The notes beneath the pieces are model-generated. The model saw only the letters and a program-made list of their open reading frames with translations. It was not told where the DNA came from and searched no databases. From assembly GCF_032062245.1 (NCBI RefSeq), contig NZ_DAMBQF010000001.1, positions 318,987 through 382,986 on the forward strand: 64,000 nucleotides of DNA. The letters are read 5' to 3'. Origin of the DNA: Soonwooa sp032062245 (GTDB lineage: Bacteria; Bacteroidota; Bacteroidia; Flavobacteriales; Weeksellaceae). Positions within the stretch are counted from its first letter, which is position 1; each line of letters opens with the position of its first letter. Below are positions 1 to 8,535 of this stretch, piece by piece. The position numbers and the translations under genes were made by a program.

Positions 1-396
1 ATCTCCAATTTTATGATTTTCTAAACTCTTAAATGCTGGAGCCTCTGTAGAAAAACTAATGACAGATTGGTTTTCAAACTCAAATTTTGGGACAGAAAGT
101 CCGACAAAAACAATTACACCATCCAGCACGACCAAACTACCTTTCTCAATTTCATTGTGCGACAAATCTCTTTCAACCACCAAAAAGCTCATTTCGTCTT
201 GGGCTTTATTTAGCAGCTGCTCAAAGCGAAGTTGCATATCTTTAGCTTGTACTTGTTGAGACAAGTCATCAGGATCAATCGTGTTGTCTTCTTCCAAATT
301 TGAAGCCGTCACATATCTGTTAACTGAATATTCTAGATTATCAACTACTTTTTGTTGTTCATTGATAATGGCATCCATTATTGCTATTCTGTTCAT
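1..396 (-). CDS. GreA/GreB-like transcription factor, 3' end outside the window
   Basis: The reading frame is open from an ATG at 396 to the window edge (132 codons seen), so the C-terminus is missing. About 80 N-terminal residues are charged and helical, as in the GreA coiled coil. The rest resembles the GreA C-terminal domain: GSLVVLDGVIVFVG, then ISFSTEAPAFKSL and HKIGD, which line up with the family's ISVSSP..ARAL..KEEGD pattern. Gre factors enter the RNA polymerase secondary channel and trigger cleavage of backtracked RNA. Whether this divergent form does so is not shown. An internal ATG at 374 (MDAII) is an alternative start. It is divergent from the ATPase gene that begins at 536. Confidence 0.6.
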   Translation of the reverse strand, partial: MNRIAIMDAIINEQQKVVDNLEYSVNRYVTASNLEEDNTIDPDDLSQQVQAKDMQLRFEQLLNKAQDEMSFLVVERDLSHNEIEKGSLVVLDGVIVFVGLSVPKFEFENQSVISFSTEAPAFKSLENHKIGD

Positions 397-535
397 CTTT
401 AATTTTTTGGTATTTAACAAATTTAATAAAATAAAGCTAGATTAATATTGATTTACATCAAGCAAGCATTTTATTTATCCTTGCGTTTTTCAAATGAAAT
501 TATTTACCTTTATCTTTTTATTTAAATCCAAACAA

Positions 536-2062
536 ATGGCGGACAAAGCAAAATTTATTGAAGAACTTAATTCCAGATATAGCCCAAAAGGCGAACATAT
601 TATTTTAGGAAAAGCCATGTTAGATGGTGAAGTGTTACCTGAAGTTAATGTAACTATCCCTCTGAAAACCATTAACAGACATGGTCTAATTGCTGGTGCA
701 ACGGGAACTGGTAAAACTAAAACGCTTCAAGTTTTTGCTGAACAATTGTCACATGCTGGTGTTCCGTCTTTGGTGCTCGATATTAAAGGCGATTTCTCAG
801 GAATTGCAGAAGCAGGAACTCGAAATGCCATTATCGACGAACGTTATAACAAAACACAATTGCCCTACGAACCACAGGCTTTTCCAGTAGAATTGATGAC
901 AATCTCAGGCGAAAAAGGTGTTAAACTTCGTGCAACGGTAACAGAGTTTGGGCCGATTTTGTTAAGTAAAATTTTAGGATTAAATGACACGCAGCAAAGT
1001 ATCATGTCCATCGTTTTTAAATATTGTGATGACAAAGGTTTGCCATTAATTGATTTGGATGATCTTAAAAAAGTTCTTCAATACGTCACTGACAATAAAG
1101 ACGGCAAAGCGGAGTTAGCAGCGAGCTACGGATCGATTGCGCCAGCTTCTTTGGGAGCAATTTTGCGTTCTATTGTTGCTTTGGAACAACAAGGTGCAAC
1201 TGCATTTTTTGGAGAACCAAGTTTTGACGTCCATGATTTGTTACAAACAAGAGATGGAAAAGGCGTCGTAAATATCTTAAGAGTAGCAAATATTCAAAAT
1301 CAACCTCAGTTGTTTTCCACATTTATGCTTTCGCTTTTTGCTGAAATCTATATGACTTTCCCTGAAGAAGGCGACAGTGGGAAACCAAAATTGGTTTTAT
1401 TTATTGATGAAGCGCATTTAATTTTTAATGAAGCTTCCAAAACGCTTTTATCGCAAATTGAAACGATGGTAAAATTAATCCGATCCAAAGGTGTTGGGAT
1501 TTATTTTATCACACAAATTCCGGGTGATGTTCCAGAAAATGTATTGTCACAATTGGGTTTAAAAATTCAACATGCGTTAAGAGGTTTCACTGCAAAAGAC
1601 AAAAAAGAGATTACAAAAGCGGTTGAAAACTATCCAACAACCGAATACTATAACGCTGCTAATCTGATTCAGAATTTAGGAATTGGTGAAGCTTTTGTAA
1701 CCGCGTTGGACGAAAAAGGTATTCCGACGCCGTTGGTGCAGACTTATTTAATTTCCCCAGAATCGAGAATGGATGTCCTTAATGATGCCGAAGTTTCGGA
1801 ACTGACAAGCAAATCTGCAATGGTTGCAAAATATGAGCAAAGCATTAATAAAGAATCTGCTTTTGAAATTTTGAGTCAAAGGATGAACCAAGCTGTTGAA
1901 GCTGCTACACCAACCCAAAAAACAAAACCGATAAAAGAAGAACCTGGCATGTTCGAATCTGTGATGAAATCGAGTGCGGGAAGAACCTTCACCAATACCT
2001 TGATGCGAGAAGGCGCAAAAGCGATCCTTGGGATGTTAGGCCTCGGTGGAAGAAGAAGATAA
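536..2062 (+). CDS. HerA-like DUF853 family ATPase
   Basis: A 508-residue P-loop ATPase. Walker A is GATGTGKT at residues 54-61 and Walker B is LVLFIDEAH in the second half. The C-terminus is basic (GLGGRRR). The pattern fits the DUF853/HerA-like helicase family (E. coli YjgR type), hexameric ATPases whose role is unclear. The start chosen is ATG 536 (MADKAKF). An in-frame ATG at 494 would add 14 hydrophobic residues but lies where a promoter would be expected. The next gene follows after 34 bases in the same direction. Confidence 0.85.
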   Translation: MADKAKFIEELNSRYSPKGEHIILGKAMLDGEVLPEVNVTIPLKTINRHGLIAGATGTGKTKTLQVFAEQLSHAGVPSLVLDIKGDFSGIAEAGTRNAIIDERYNKTQLPYEPQAFPVELMTISGEKGVKLRATVTEFGPILLSKILGLNDTQQSIMSIVFKYCDDKGLPLIDLDDLKKVLQYVTDNKDGKAELAASYGSIAPASLGAILRSIVALEQQGATAFFGEPSFDVHDLLQTRDGKGVVNILRVANIQNQPQLFSTFMLSLFAEIYMTFPEEGDSGKPKLVLFIDEAHLIFNEASKTLLSQIETMVKLIRSKGVGIYFITQIPGDVPENVLSQLGLKIQHALRGFTAKDKKEITKAVENYPTTEYYNAANLIQNLGIGEAFVTALDEKGIPTPLVQTYLISPESRMDVLNDAEVSELTSKSAMVAKYEQSINKESAFEILSQRMNQAVEAATPTQKTKPIKEEPGMFESVMKSSAGRTFTNTLMREGAKAILGMLGLGGRRR

Positions 2063-2096
2063 AACCCGTTTTTGGAAACGAAGAACTAGAATGTAG

Positions 2097-3323
2097 ATGT
2101 ATTCCGTAATAGATATAGAAAGTAATGGCGGGCCGTACCGCAAAGAAAACATCATAGAAATTGCAATTTACCGATATGATGGTCACGAGATTGTTGACCA
2201 GTTTATCTCTTTGGTTAATCCCGAAGCAGACATCACGTCTTTTGTGCAAAAACTGACCGGAATTACGCCAAATATGGTGAAAACTGCACCAAAATTTCAT
2301 GAAATTGCGAAACGAATTGTAGAAATCACTAAAGATTCAACTTTGGTTGGACATAATATTGAGTTCGATTATCGAATGTTGCGTCAATCATTCAAAAGAC
2401 TTGGTTACGATTTCAAAATCAACACTTTAGACACAATTCCTTTAGCGAAAAAATTAATTCCAAATGAAATAAGTTATTCATTAAGTAAACTTTGCAAATC
2501 GATTGGTATTCCGTTGTCGGAAGCGCATCGAGCAAGTGGTGATGCTAGAGCAACTTTAGACTTACTTAAATTACTGATTACCAAAGATAAAGATCACGAA
2601 ATAATCGAGTCACAGTTTGAGGAAAGTAAAGCACAAAATTACGTCAACAAAATAAAAGAGCTAACTGAAGATTTGCCAGCAGATCGCGGTATTATTTATT
2701 TTCAAAACAAAGACGGGAAAATTATTTTCTACGATCTGGTAGACAACATTTATAAAGCAGCGAAAAAAGTGTTTAATTCTAATGCTAAAAAATTAAAAAG
2801 CATACAATCCGAAGTTGAGCAAATTCATTACGAATTAACTGGTAATGAAGTGATTGCACAACTCATTATGAAGACCAAAAATCTTAGTAAAGTTCAAAAA
2901 CTAAGTTTTGGATTGTTTTTTAAAAACGGAAAATACAGCGTTGAAAAATTTAATAAAGAAACAGAACCGAAACCTTTTTTAAAATTCAAAAGTTATACGC
3001 AAGGGCTCAAAGCTTTGAGTTTTATTAAAAACCAACAAGAGCTTCATGATGTTATTAATCTTACAAAAAAAATCAATCTAAAATCACGCAACGAAGTTTG
3101 GACTTCACAAGGCAGACAACTTGGCGAGCGTGTTTTTATCGTTTTTGAAAAGGGAAAACTAAAAGGTTTTGGATTCTACGAACTTTATCATCAAATCCAA
3201 ACTTTGGACAAAATCAACAAGTTGATTATTCCGATTTCTAGCGTTTCACCATATTTAAAAAACGAATTACAATTATCACTTCTGCGTGGTGACTTCGACA
3301 TACAAGCACTTCCACAAGACTGA
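2097..3323 (+). CDS. DEDDh 3'-5' exonuclease with a degenerate GIY-YIG domain
   Basis: 408 residues. The N-terminal 165 residues form a DnaQ-type exonuclease with all five DEDDh residues: D6 and E8 (DIE), D91 (HNIEFDY), H144 and D149. Residues about 192-260 have the layout of the UvrC/Cho GIY-YIG domain that follows this exonuclease in many Bacteroidota proteins (LPADRGIIYF ... YELTGNEVIAQL). However, the second tyrosine block (YVGK) and the catalytic arginine are gone. The protein is probably an active exonuclease with a structural or DNA-binding tail, possibly acting in repair. An assignment as a PolIII epsilon subunit is not supported. Confidence 0.82.
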   Translation: MYSVIDIESNGGPYRKENIIEIAIYRYDGHEIVDQFISLVNPEADITSFVQKLTGITPNMVKTAPKFHEIAKRIVEITKDSTLVGHNIEFDYRMLRQSFKRLGYDFKINTLDTIPLAKKLIPNEISYSLSKLCKSIGIPLSEAHRASGDARATLDLLKLLITKDKDHEIIESQFEESKAQNYVNKIKELTEDLPADRGIIYFQNKDGKIIFYDLVDNIYKAAKKVFNSNAKKLKSIQSEVEQIHYELTGNEVIAQLIMKTKNLSKVQKLSFGLFFKNGKYSVEKFNKETEPKPFLKFKSYTQGLKALSFIKNQQELHDVINLTKKINLKSRNEVWTSQGRQLGERVFIVFEKGKLKGFGFYELYHQIQTLDKINKLIIPISSVSPYLKNELQLSLLRGDFDIQALPQD

Positions 3324-3425
3324 TTTCAGGTTTAGTTTATATATTTCAAGTTTGTTTTGGTGTTTTTATCTAAAAATTACCGAAATTTGCACGTTTATTT
3401 TTTCAAAAAAATTTAGTTTAATCCA

Positions 3426-4625
3426 ATGACCAATCAAGATTTATTAAAAATTGCTGACGAGTTCGGTACACCTGTGTATGTGTACGATGTAGAATCGATA
3501 AAAGTGCAGTACGAAAAGTTGACTGGTTCTTTCTCGAAGAACACACGATTTTTCTACGCTGCCAAGGCTTTGACCAACATTAATATCTTGAAATACGTTG
3601 AGAAACAGGGTGCTAATCTCGATTGTGTTTCGATCAACGAGGTCAAGCTTGGATTAAAAGCTGGTTTTTCATCAGACAGAATTCTCTTCACGCCAAATTG
3701 TATTGACATTACAGAAATCGAGGAAGCGATGGCCTTTAACGTCCATATCAACATCGATAACATTTCGATTTTGGAGCAATTCGGTAACAAACACGGTGGC
3801 AACTACCCTATTTTTATAAGAATTAATCCGCACATTTTTGCTGGCGGAAATTATAAAATTTCGACAGGACATATCGATAGCAAATTCGGAATTTCGATCC
3901 ATCAAATGCGCCACATTGAGCGTATTGTAAAGTCAACAAACATCAATGTAGAAGGACTTCACATGCACACGGGTAGCGAGATTAAAGATCCAGATGTGTT
4001 TTTGCAAGGTTTAGAAATTATGTTCGAATTGGCTGATCATTTCCCAAATTTAAAATACATCGATATGGGAAGCGGTTTCAAAGTGCCTTTCCAAGATGGT
4101 GATCTAGAAACGGATGTTAAATCTTTAGGAAAAAAGGTTGACAAAGCGATGAAAGATTACACCAAAGAAACTGGAAAAGAATTCCAACTTTGGTTTGAAC
4201 CAGGGAAATATTTAGTAAGTCAAAGTGGACATTTTTTAGTAAAATCAAATGTTATTAAACAAACAACAGCAACAGTTTTTGTTGGTGTTAACTCTGGTTT
4301 CAATCATTTGATTCGTCCAATGTTCTACGATGCTTATCACAAAATCGAAAATCTTTCTAACCCAAAAGGTCCAGAAAGAATCTACACAGTTGTCGGAAAT
4401 ATCTGTGAGACAGACACTTTCGCATGGGATAGAAAGCTGCACGAGGTTAGAGAAGGCGATGTCTTAGTGTTTAGAAATGCTGGTGCTTATGGTTTTGAAA
4501 TGAGTTCAAATTTTAATTCAAGATTAAAACCAGCCGAAGTGATGTTCTTGGACGGAAAAGCAACTTTGATAAGAAAACGTGAAGAATTTGAAGATTTATT
4601 AAAAAATCAAATCGAAGTTTTGTAA
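3426..4625 (+). CDS. lysA: Diaminopimelate decarboxylase
   Basis: 399 residues. It converts meso-diaminopimelate to L-lysine with PLP, the last step of lysine synthesis. The PLP lysine is K47 in YAAKALTN. The barrel has EGLHMHTGSEI and the glycine-rich GSGF phosphate-binding loop, and the partner domain has the substrate cysteine in GNICETDTFAWDR. Length and motif order are normal for the fold-type III decarboxylase family. A short secreted-protein gene follows after 9 bases and is probably co-transcribed. Confidence 0.95.
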   Translation: MTNQDLLKIADEFGTPVYVYDVESIKVQYEKLTGSFSKNTRFFYAAKALTNINILKYVEKQGANLDCVSINEVKLGLKAGFSSDRILFTPNCIDITEIEEAMAFNVHINIDNISILEQFGNKHGGNYPIFIRINPHIFAGGNYKISTGHIDSKFGISIHQMRHIERIVKSTNINVEGLHMHTGSEIKDPDVFLQGLEIMFELADHFPNLKYIDMGSGFKVPFQDGDLETDVKSLGKKVDKAMKDYTKETGKEFQLWFEPGKYLVSQSGHFLVKSNVIKQTTATVFVGVNSGFNHLIRPMFYDAYHKIENLSNPKGPERIYTVVGNICETDTFAWDRKLHEVREGDVLVFRNAGAYGFEMSSNFNSRLKPAEVMFLDGKATLIRKREEFEDLLKNQIEVL

Positions 4626-4634
4626 ATTAGAATT

Positions 4635-5144
4635 ATGAAAAAAATAGCTTTAGTTTTTAGTTTGATTTCGGCTTTCTCTTTTGCGCAAACCGATGTTGAA
4701 GACCAAGCACCAGAAAGTATGGTAAGCTTGCAAACGGCACAAAATGTTATGACTTACGACCTGCGTGGTATTTATCAAATTGCTGATAAAACATGCGCTG
4801 TTGACCAAGGTCATACTTTTAATTCTGTAAAATATTCTGAGGGCGAACAACAATTAAGTACGGACCTTAAGAAAAGAATCAATCAATATCTTAATTCGGA
4901 TGCTTATGCAGCAGACGGACATTTTTATATTGATTTAACCATCAGTAAATCTGGTGACATTAAGCAAATTAACGTTGGTCCAGATGTTCCTAATACACGT
5001 TATTTTTATGAAGATCTAAAATCTGCCGTAAAAAAACTAAAAGGAAAATGGATACCAGCAAGTTGCGACACAACGCCGATAGAATCTAAAGTGCGAGTTA
5101 AGCTACTTTTCGATTCTTTAGTTATTGACAACAATGCTAATTAA
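4635..5144 (+). CDS. Secreted protein with a TonB C-terminal-like domain
   Basis: 169 residues with a signal peptide ending ...SAFSFAQ at about residue 18. The second half has the rhythm of a TonB C-terminal domain: IDLTISKSGDIKQINV, then a helix (LKSAVKKLKGKWIPA), then a last strand (SKVRVKLLFDS). Domains of this kind occur in many short Bacteroidota periplasmic proteins that lack the TonB membrane anchor. The function is unknown and the family call is from pattern only. It starts 9 bases after lysA and is followed by a clear hairpin terminator. Confidence 0.55.
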   Translation: MKKIALVFSLISAFSFAQTDVEDQAPESMVSLQTAQNVMTYDLRGIYQIADKTCAVDQGHTFNSVKYSEGEQQLSTDLKKRINQYLNSDAYAADGHFYIDLTISKSGDIKQINVGPDVPNTRYFYEDLKSAVKKLKGKWIPASCDTTPIESKVRVKLLFDSLVIDNNAN

Positions 5145-5147
5145 TAT

Positions 5148-5177
5148 AAAAGCTCGGTTAATCCGAGCTTTATTTTT
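5148..5177. terminator. Bidirectional hairpin terminator
   Basis: AAAGCTCGG and CCGAGCTTT flank a 5-base loop and are followed by a T run on the + strand. It sits between two convergent genes. Confidence 0.85.
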
Positions 5178-5856
5178 TTAGTTCTACTAAATATTGATAA
5201 TGATTATCTTCGAAAAGGACTTTCATTTCCCAGCCCAATTCTTCTGCAACTTCTCGCAATTTATCTTGGTCAATATATAACCATTTAAAGAAATCTGTTT
5301 TAAGATTTTTATAGGAATAAGCGCATTCTACTTCACCATAATAGCGTTCTGGCAAAATATCATGTTCGTACATATAGATCGTATCTGACGAGTCAAAAAC
5401 CAATCTTCCATCTTCGTTAAGAAGTTCTTCCGCCTTTTTTAAAAACGTTTTTAGATTTTCAATTGTTCCGCAAAGTCCAATACCATTCATCAAAAGTAAA
5501 ATCGTATCGTATTTTTCCTCTGAATTAAACTTAAAAAAATCGGCACAAATTACATGTTTTACGCCACGAGATTCCATAACTCCACAAGCCGAGGGCGAAA
5601 TTTCTAATGCTGAAACGTCGAATCCTTTCACTTGCAAAGCCAAAGCGTGAGACCCTGCGCCTGCGCCAACATCAAGAACGCGACCTTCACAATTTTCTAA
5701 CGCAATATCCTCCAATTCTGGCATTTCGACCTCATTGCGGAAATACATCGAAATCGGCATTTCTACTTTCGGACCAAATTGATCATGAACATAAAGTTTT
5801 GATTTTAATTTTTTTTCGTAAAAATCTTTGATGGCCAAGCCTGGAAGATCTGTCAT
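5170..5856 (-). CDS. Class I SAM-dependent methyltransferase
   Basis: 228 residues. The SAM-binding motif I is VLDVGAGAGSHALAL at about residues 60-74, an acidic residue ends the next strand (VSALEIS), and DTILLLMNGIGL matches motif IV. This is a small cytoplasmic class I methyltransferase. The substrate cannot be told from sequence. It is convergent with the secreted-protein gene and divergent from the SDR gene at 5965. Confidence 0.85.
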   Translation of the reverse strand: MTDLPGLAIKDFYEKKLKSKLYVHDQFGPKVEMPISMYFRNEVEMPELEDIALENCEGRVLDVGAGAGSHALALQVKGFDVSALEISPSACGVMESRGVKHVICADFFKFNSEEKYDTILLLMNGIGLCGTIENLKTFLKKAEELLNEDGRLVFDSSDTIYMYEHDILPERYYGEVECAYSYKNLKTDFFKWLYIDQDKLREVAEELGWEMKVLFEDNHYQYLVELKK

Positions 5857-5964
5857 AAACTGAATTTGAAAGTGTAAAAATACTCAAATCAACTGAAATT
5901 ATCTATCGAAAAACAAAGCTTAAAACTCAAAAATGAAATAGCTTTGCAAAGAAATTTAATCTAA

Positions 5965-6714
5965 ATGAAAACAACTCTCATAACCGGCGCAACGTCAGGA
6001 ATTGGTAAAGCAACCGCTTATCTTTTAGCACAACAAAAGCATCAACTTATCCTTTGTGGACGAAACGAAGCTGCTTTAGAAACGATAAAAAACGAACTTT
6101 CTCAACTAACCGAAGTTTGCACCTTAACATTTGATGTTCGTGATCGCAATCAGGTTGAAAATGCTTTTAAAAACATTCCTGATCATTTTAAAAACATTGA
6201 TATTCTCATCAACAACGCTGGAAATGCGAATGGTTTGGACTCTTTAGAAAACGGAGATTTGGACGATTGGGATGCGATGATAGATGGTAATGTGAAAGGT
6301 TTGCTTTATGTTTCAAAACAAGTTATTCCGCAGATGAAAACTAGAAACTCTGGACATATCGTGAACATTTCGTCTGTTGCAGCAAGACAAACTTACGCAA
6401 ACGGCGTTGTCTATTGTGCGAGCAAAAAAGCAGTTGATACCATTTCCGAAGGCATGCGAATCGAGCTGACAGAATTCGGGATTAAAGTGACCAATATTCA
6501 GCCAGGTGCTGTGGCTACAGATTTTTCTAAAATTCGTTTCAAAGGCGATGAGGAAAGAGCTGCAACGGTCTACGCAGGTTACGAAGCTTTGAAAGCCGAA
6601 GATATTGCAGATGCCATTTCTTATTGTATTAATGCTCCTGATCGTGTTTCGATTGCAGAACTTTGCATTTATCCAAAAGCGCAAGCAGAACCAAGAACGA
6701 TTTACAAAAAGTAA
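5965..6714 (+). CDS. SDR-family NADP-dependent oxidoreductase (YdfG-like)
   Basis: 249 residues of classical short-chain dehydrogenase: TGATSGIG cofactor loop near the N-terminus, NNAG at about 85-88, catalytic Ser in NISSVAA, and Tyr-Lys in YCASKK. The ending EPRTIYKK and overall pattern resemble YdfG-type 3-hydroxy acid / serine dehydrogenases, but the substrate is an inference. The stop codon overlaps the start of the next gene (TAATG), so the two are probably translationally coupled. Confidence 0.85.
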   Translation: MKTTLITGATSGIGKATAYLLAQQKHQLILCGRNEAALETIKNELSQLTEVCTLTFDVRDRNQVENAFKNIPDHFKNIDILINNAGNANGLDSLENGDLDDWDAMIDGNVKGLLYVSKQVIPQMKTRNSGHIVNISSVAARQTYANGVVYCASKKAVDTISEGMRIELTEFGIKVTNIQPGAVATDFSKIRFKGDEERAATVYAGYEALKAEDIADAISYCINAPDRVSIAELCIYPKAQAEPRTIYKK

Positions 6715-7145
6715 TGATTTACAAATATTTAAGCTTATTTATTTTAGTATTTAGTTTAAGTCTATTTTCGGCACAAACTTTAGATAGAACTTTAGAAATT
6801 CAAGTCAGAACTTTGGACAGTTTGATGCAAACTAACAATCCTAATATTCTTAATTTGCTTGCTGAAGATGTTAGTTTTGGACATTCTAATGGTTGGATAC
6901 AAAATATTCACGATTTTAAAAAAGATGTTATTTCTAAAAAAGTCGATTACAAATCTGTAAGCCAAATCGCATTAAAAGATTTTAAAACTTATAAAAAAAC
7001 CGCTTCTATTCGCAGAATTGTTCATGTCGTCGGAACTTACAAAAGCTATGATTTTGCAATGGATTTGTCGGTTTTAGAAATTTGGATTAAAAAAGCTGGC
7101 GACTGGAAGTTGTGGTCACGACAAAGTGTGGAAATAAAAAACTAA
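6714..7145 (+). CDS. Secreted NTF2-like (DUF4440-type) protein
   Basis: 143 residues beginning MIYKYLSLF, with a signal peptide ending LFSAQ. The body has the pattern of NTF2-like DUF4440 proteins: a helix with LDSLMQTNN, LLAEDVSFGHSNGW, and the closing strands DLSVLEIW and GDWKLWSRQSVE. The start at 6714 overlaps the SDR stop by one base. A longer in-frame start at 6663 inside the SDR gene would bury the signal peptide and was rejected. No catalytic role can be assigned. Confidence 0.7.
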   Translation: MIYKYLSLFILVFSLSLFSAQTLDRTLEIQVRTLDSLMQTNNPNILNLLAEDVSFGHSNGWIQNIHDFKKDVISKKVDYKSVSQIALKDFKTYKKTASIRRIVHVVGTYKSYDFAMDLSVLEIWIKKAGDWKLWSRQSVEIKN

Positions 7146-7167
7146 TTTTGACAAAGAATTTTACAAG

Positions 7168-7803
7168 ATGACATTCGAACAAGATTTTAAGGACGCACTC
7201 GCCAATATTCCGGACAAGGAAAAGGATAAATTGATTTTAAGACTTTTAAAGAAGGATATTATTCTTGCTAAACGTCTTCAATACGAACTTTTGAGCGAAG
7301 AATCGGTTGAGGACAAACGCAACCAACTGCAAGAGATTCTTGACAAAAAAATTGAAAGCGCTATCAAACATTTTAAATCGCCAGGCTATCTGTCGATGGA
7401 TGTTCGTTATATGAGCGGGATGATTACCGAACATGTCAAAATAACAAAAGACAAATTCGGTGATATTTGGCTTAACCTTTATATGTTGACGAAACTTGTC
7501 CCAAATCTGGAAGAACAACTCGCTTATTTCTCGAGAAGACAAGGCGAAAAATTCTACATTCCGGCTTTGGCAAGAATTTTTAAAATATTAATGGCGATTG
7601 TAAAACTGCATGAAGATGATCAATATGAGTTTAGAGAAAATTTACAAATTCTCGGGAACAGCATTGGCGACAACGACCACTTTATGATGACCGCGATGCA
7701 TCACGGTCTAGACGTCAATTGGTTGACAAAAAACAACATTCCTGAAGATATTGCTGACATCCATAAAGAGATTAAAAACAATGGCTTTCTAAAGCTAAGT
7801 TAA
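7168..7803 (+). CDS. Conserved all-helical protein of unknown function
   Basis: 211 residues with no signal peptide or membrane segment. It is strongly helical and charged (DKEKDKLILRLLKKD; EILDKKIESAIKHF). I do not recognise a named family. It sits 22 bases downstream of the DUF4440-type gene and 23 bases upstream of tsaB, all on the same strand, so it is probably in the same transcript. HHGLDVNWLTKNNIPEDI near the C-terminus is the most distinctive stretch. Confidence 0.65.
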   Translation: MTFEQDFKDALANIPDKEKDKLILRLLKKDIILAKRLQYELLSEESVEDKRNQLQEILDKKIESAIKHFKSPGYLSMDVRYMSGMITEHVKITKDKFGDIWLNLYMLTKLVPNLEEQLAYFSRRQGEKFYIPALARIFKILMAIVKLHEDDQYEFRENLQILGNSIGDNDHFMMTAMHHGLDVNWLTKNNIPEDIADIHKEIKNNGFLKLS

Positions 7804-7826
7804 ACGATCAATTATTTACAAAAAAA

Positions 7827-8513
7827 ATGAAAATTTTACATATCGAAACTTCTTCTAAAAACTGTTCTGTCGCTATTTCTGATGGTGATAAGTTACTTTG
7901 TCTTTGTGAGGAGGTTTCCGAAAATTATAAACAATCCGAAAGCCTACATACCTTTGTAGAATGGGCAATGGAAGGTGCCGAAATTGAGTTAAAAGATCTC
8001 AACGCTGTGTGCCTTGGGAAAGGTCCCGGATCTTACACAGGATTAAGAATTGGTGCAGCTTCTGCAAAGGGATTTTGTTTTGGATTAAACCTTCCTCTGC
8101 TATCAATTAATTCTTTAGATAGCATGGTTGAAAAATTTGTCAATCAAGGATTTGACAAAATAATTCCGTTGATTGATGCGCGAAGAATGGAAGTCTACAC
8201 CGCAGCTTATGACGGAAAGACTGGCAACGAAATTTCGGCAACCGAAGCTTTGGTTTTGGATGAAAATTCTTTCCAAGATTTAAAAGAAGAAAAAGTTTTA
8301 TTTGTTGGTGATGGCGTGACAAAAGCACAAGACATTCTTAATCTTCCCAATGCTAGTTTTGATGCTACAATTTATCCATCAGCTCAATATTTAATTAAAA
8401 AAGCGGTGGAAAAATTTAATAATAAAGATTTTGAAGATGTTGCTTATTTTGAACCATTTTATCTAAAAGATTTTCATGGTGTCAAAAGAGCCGATCGCAT
8501 AAAAAAATCCTGA
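7827..8513 (+). CDS. tsaB: tRNA threonylcarbamoyladenosine biosynthesis protein TsaB
   Basis: 228 residues of the ASKHA fold. It begins MKILHIETSSKNCSVAI and carries the family motif GKGPGSYTGLRIG at about residues 68-80. TsaB partners TsaD and TsaE to place the t6A modification at position 37 of ANN-decoding tRNAs. The C-terminus (YFEPFYLKDFHGVKR) also matches the family. It is last in a short same-strand run and is followed by a strong terminator. Confidence 0.93.
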   Translation: MKILHIETSSKNCSVAISDGDKLLCLCEEVSENYKQSESLHTFVEWAMEGAEIELKDLNAVCLGKGPGSYTGLRIGAASAKGFCFGLNLPLLSINSLDSMVEKFVNQGFDKIIPLIDARRMEVYTAAYDGKTGNEISATEALVLDENSFQDLKEEKVLFVGDGVTKAQDILNLPNASFDATIYPSAQYLIKKAVEKFNNKDFEDVAYFEPFYLKDFHGVKRADRIKKS

Positions 8514-8535
8514 GCCACAACTCAGGATTTTGTTT
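8504..8535. terminator. Bidirectional hairpin terminator
   Basis: AAAATCCTGAG pairs with CTCAGGATTTT across a 6-base loop, with T-rich sequence following. It overlaps the 3' end of tsaB and serves convergent genes. Confidence 0.85.

Noticed and set aside
494..535. Earlier start for the HerA-like ATPase
   Set aside because: It adds 14 hydrophobic residues (MKLFTFIFLF) not expected in a cytoplasmic ATPase, and MADKAKF is a typical start.
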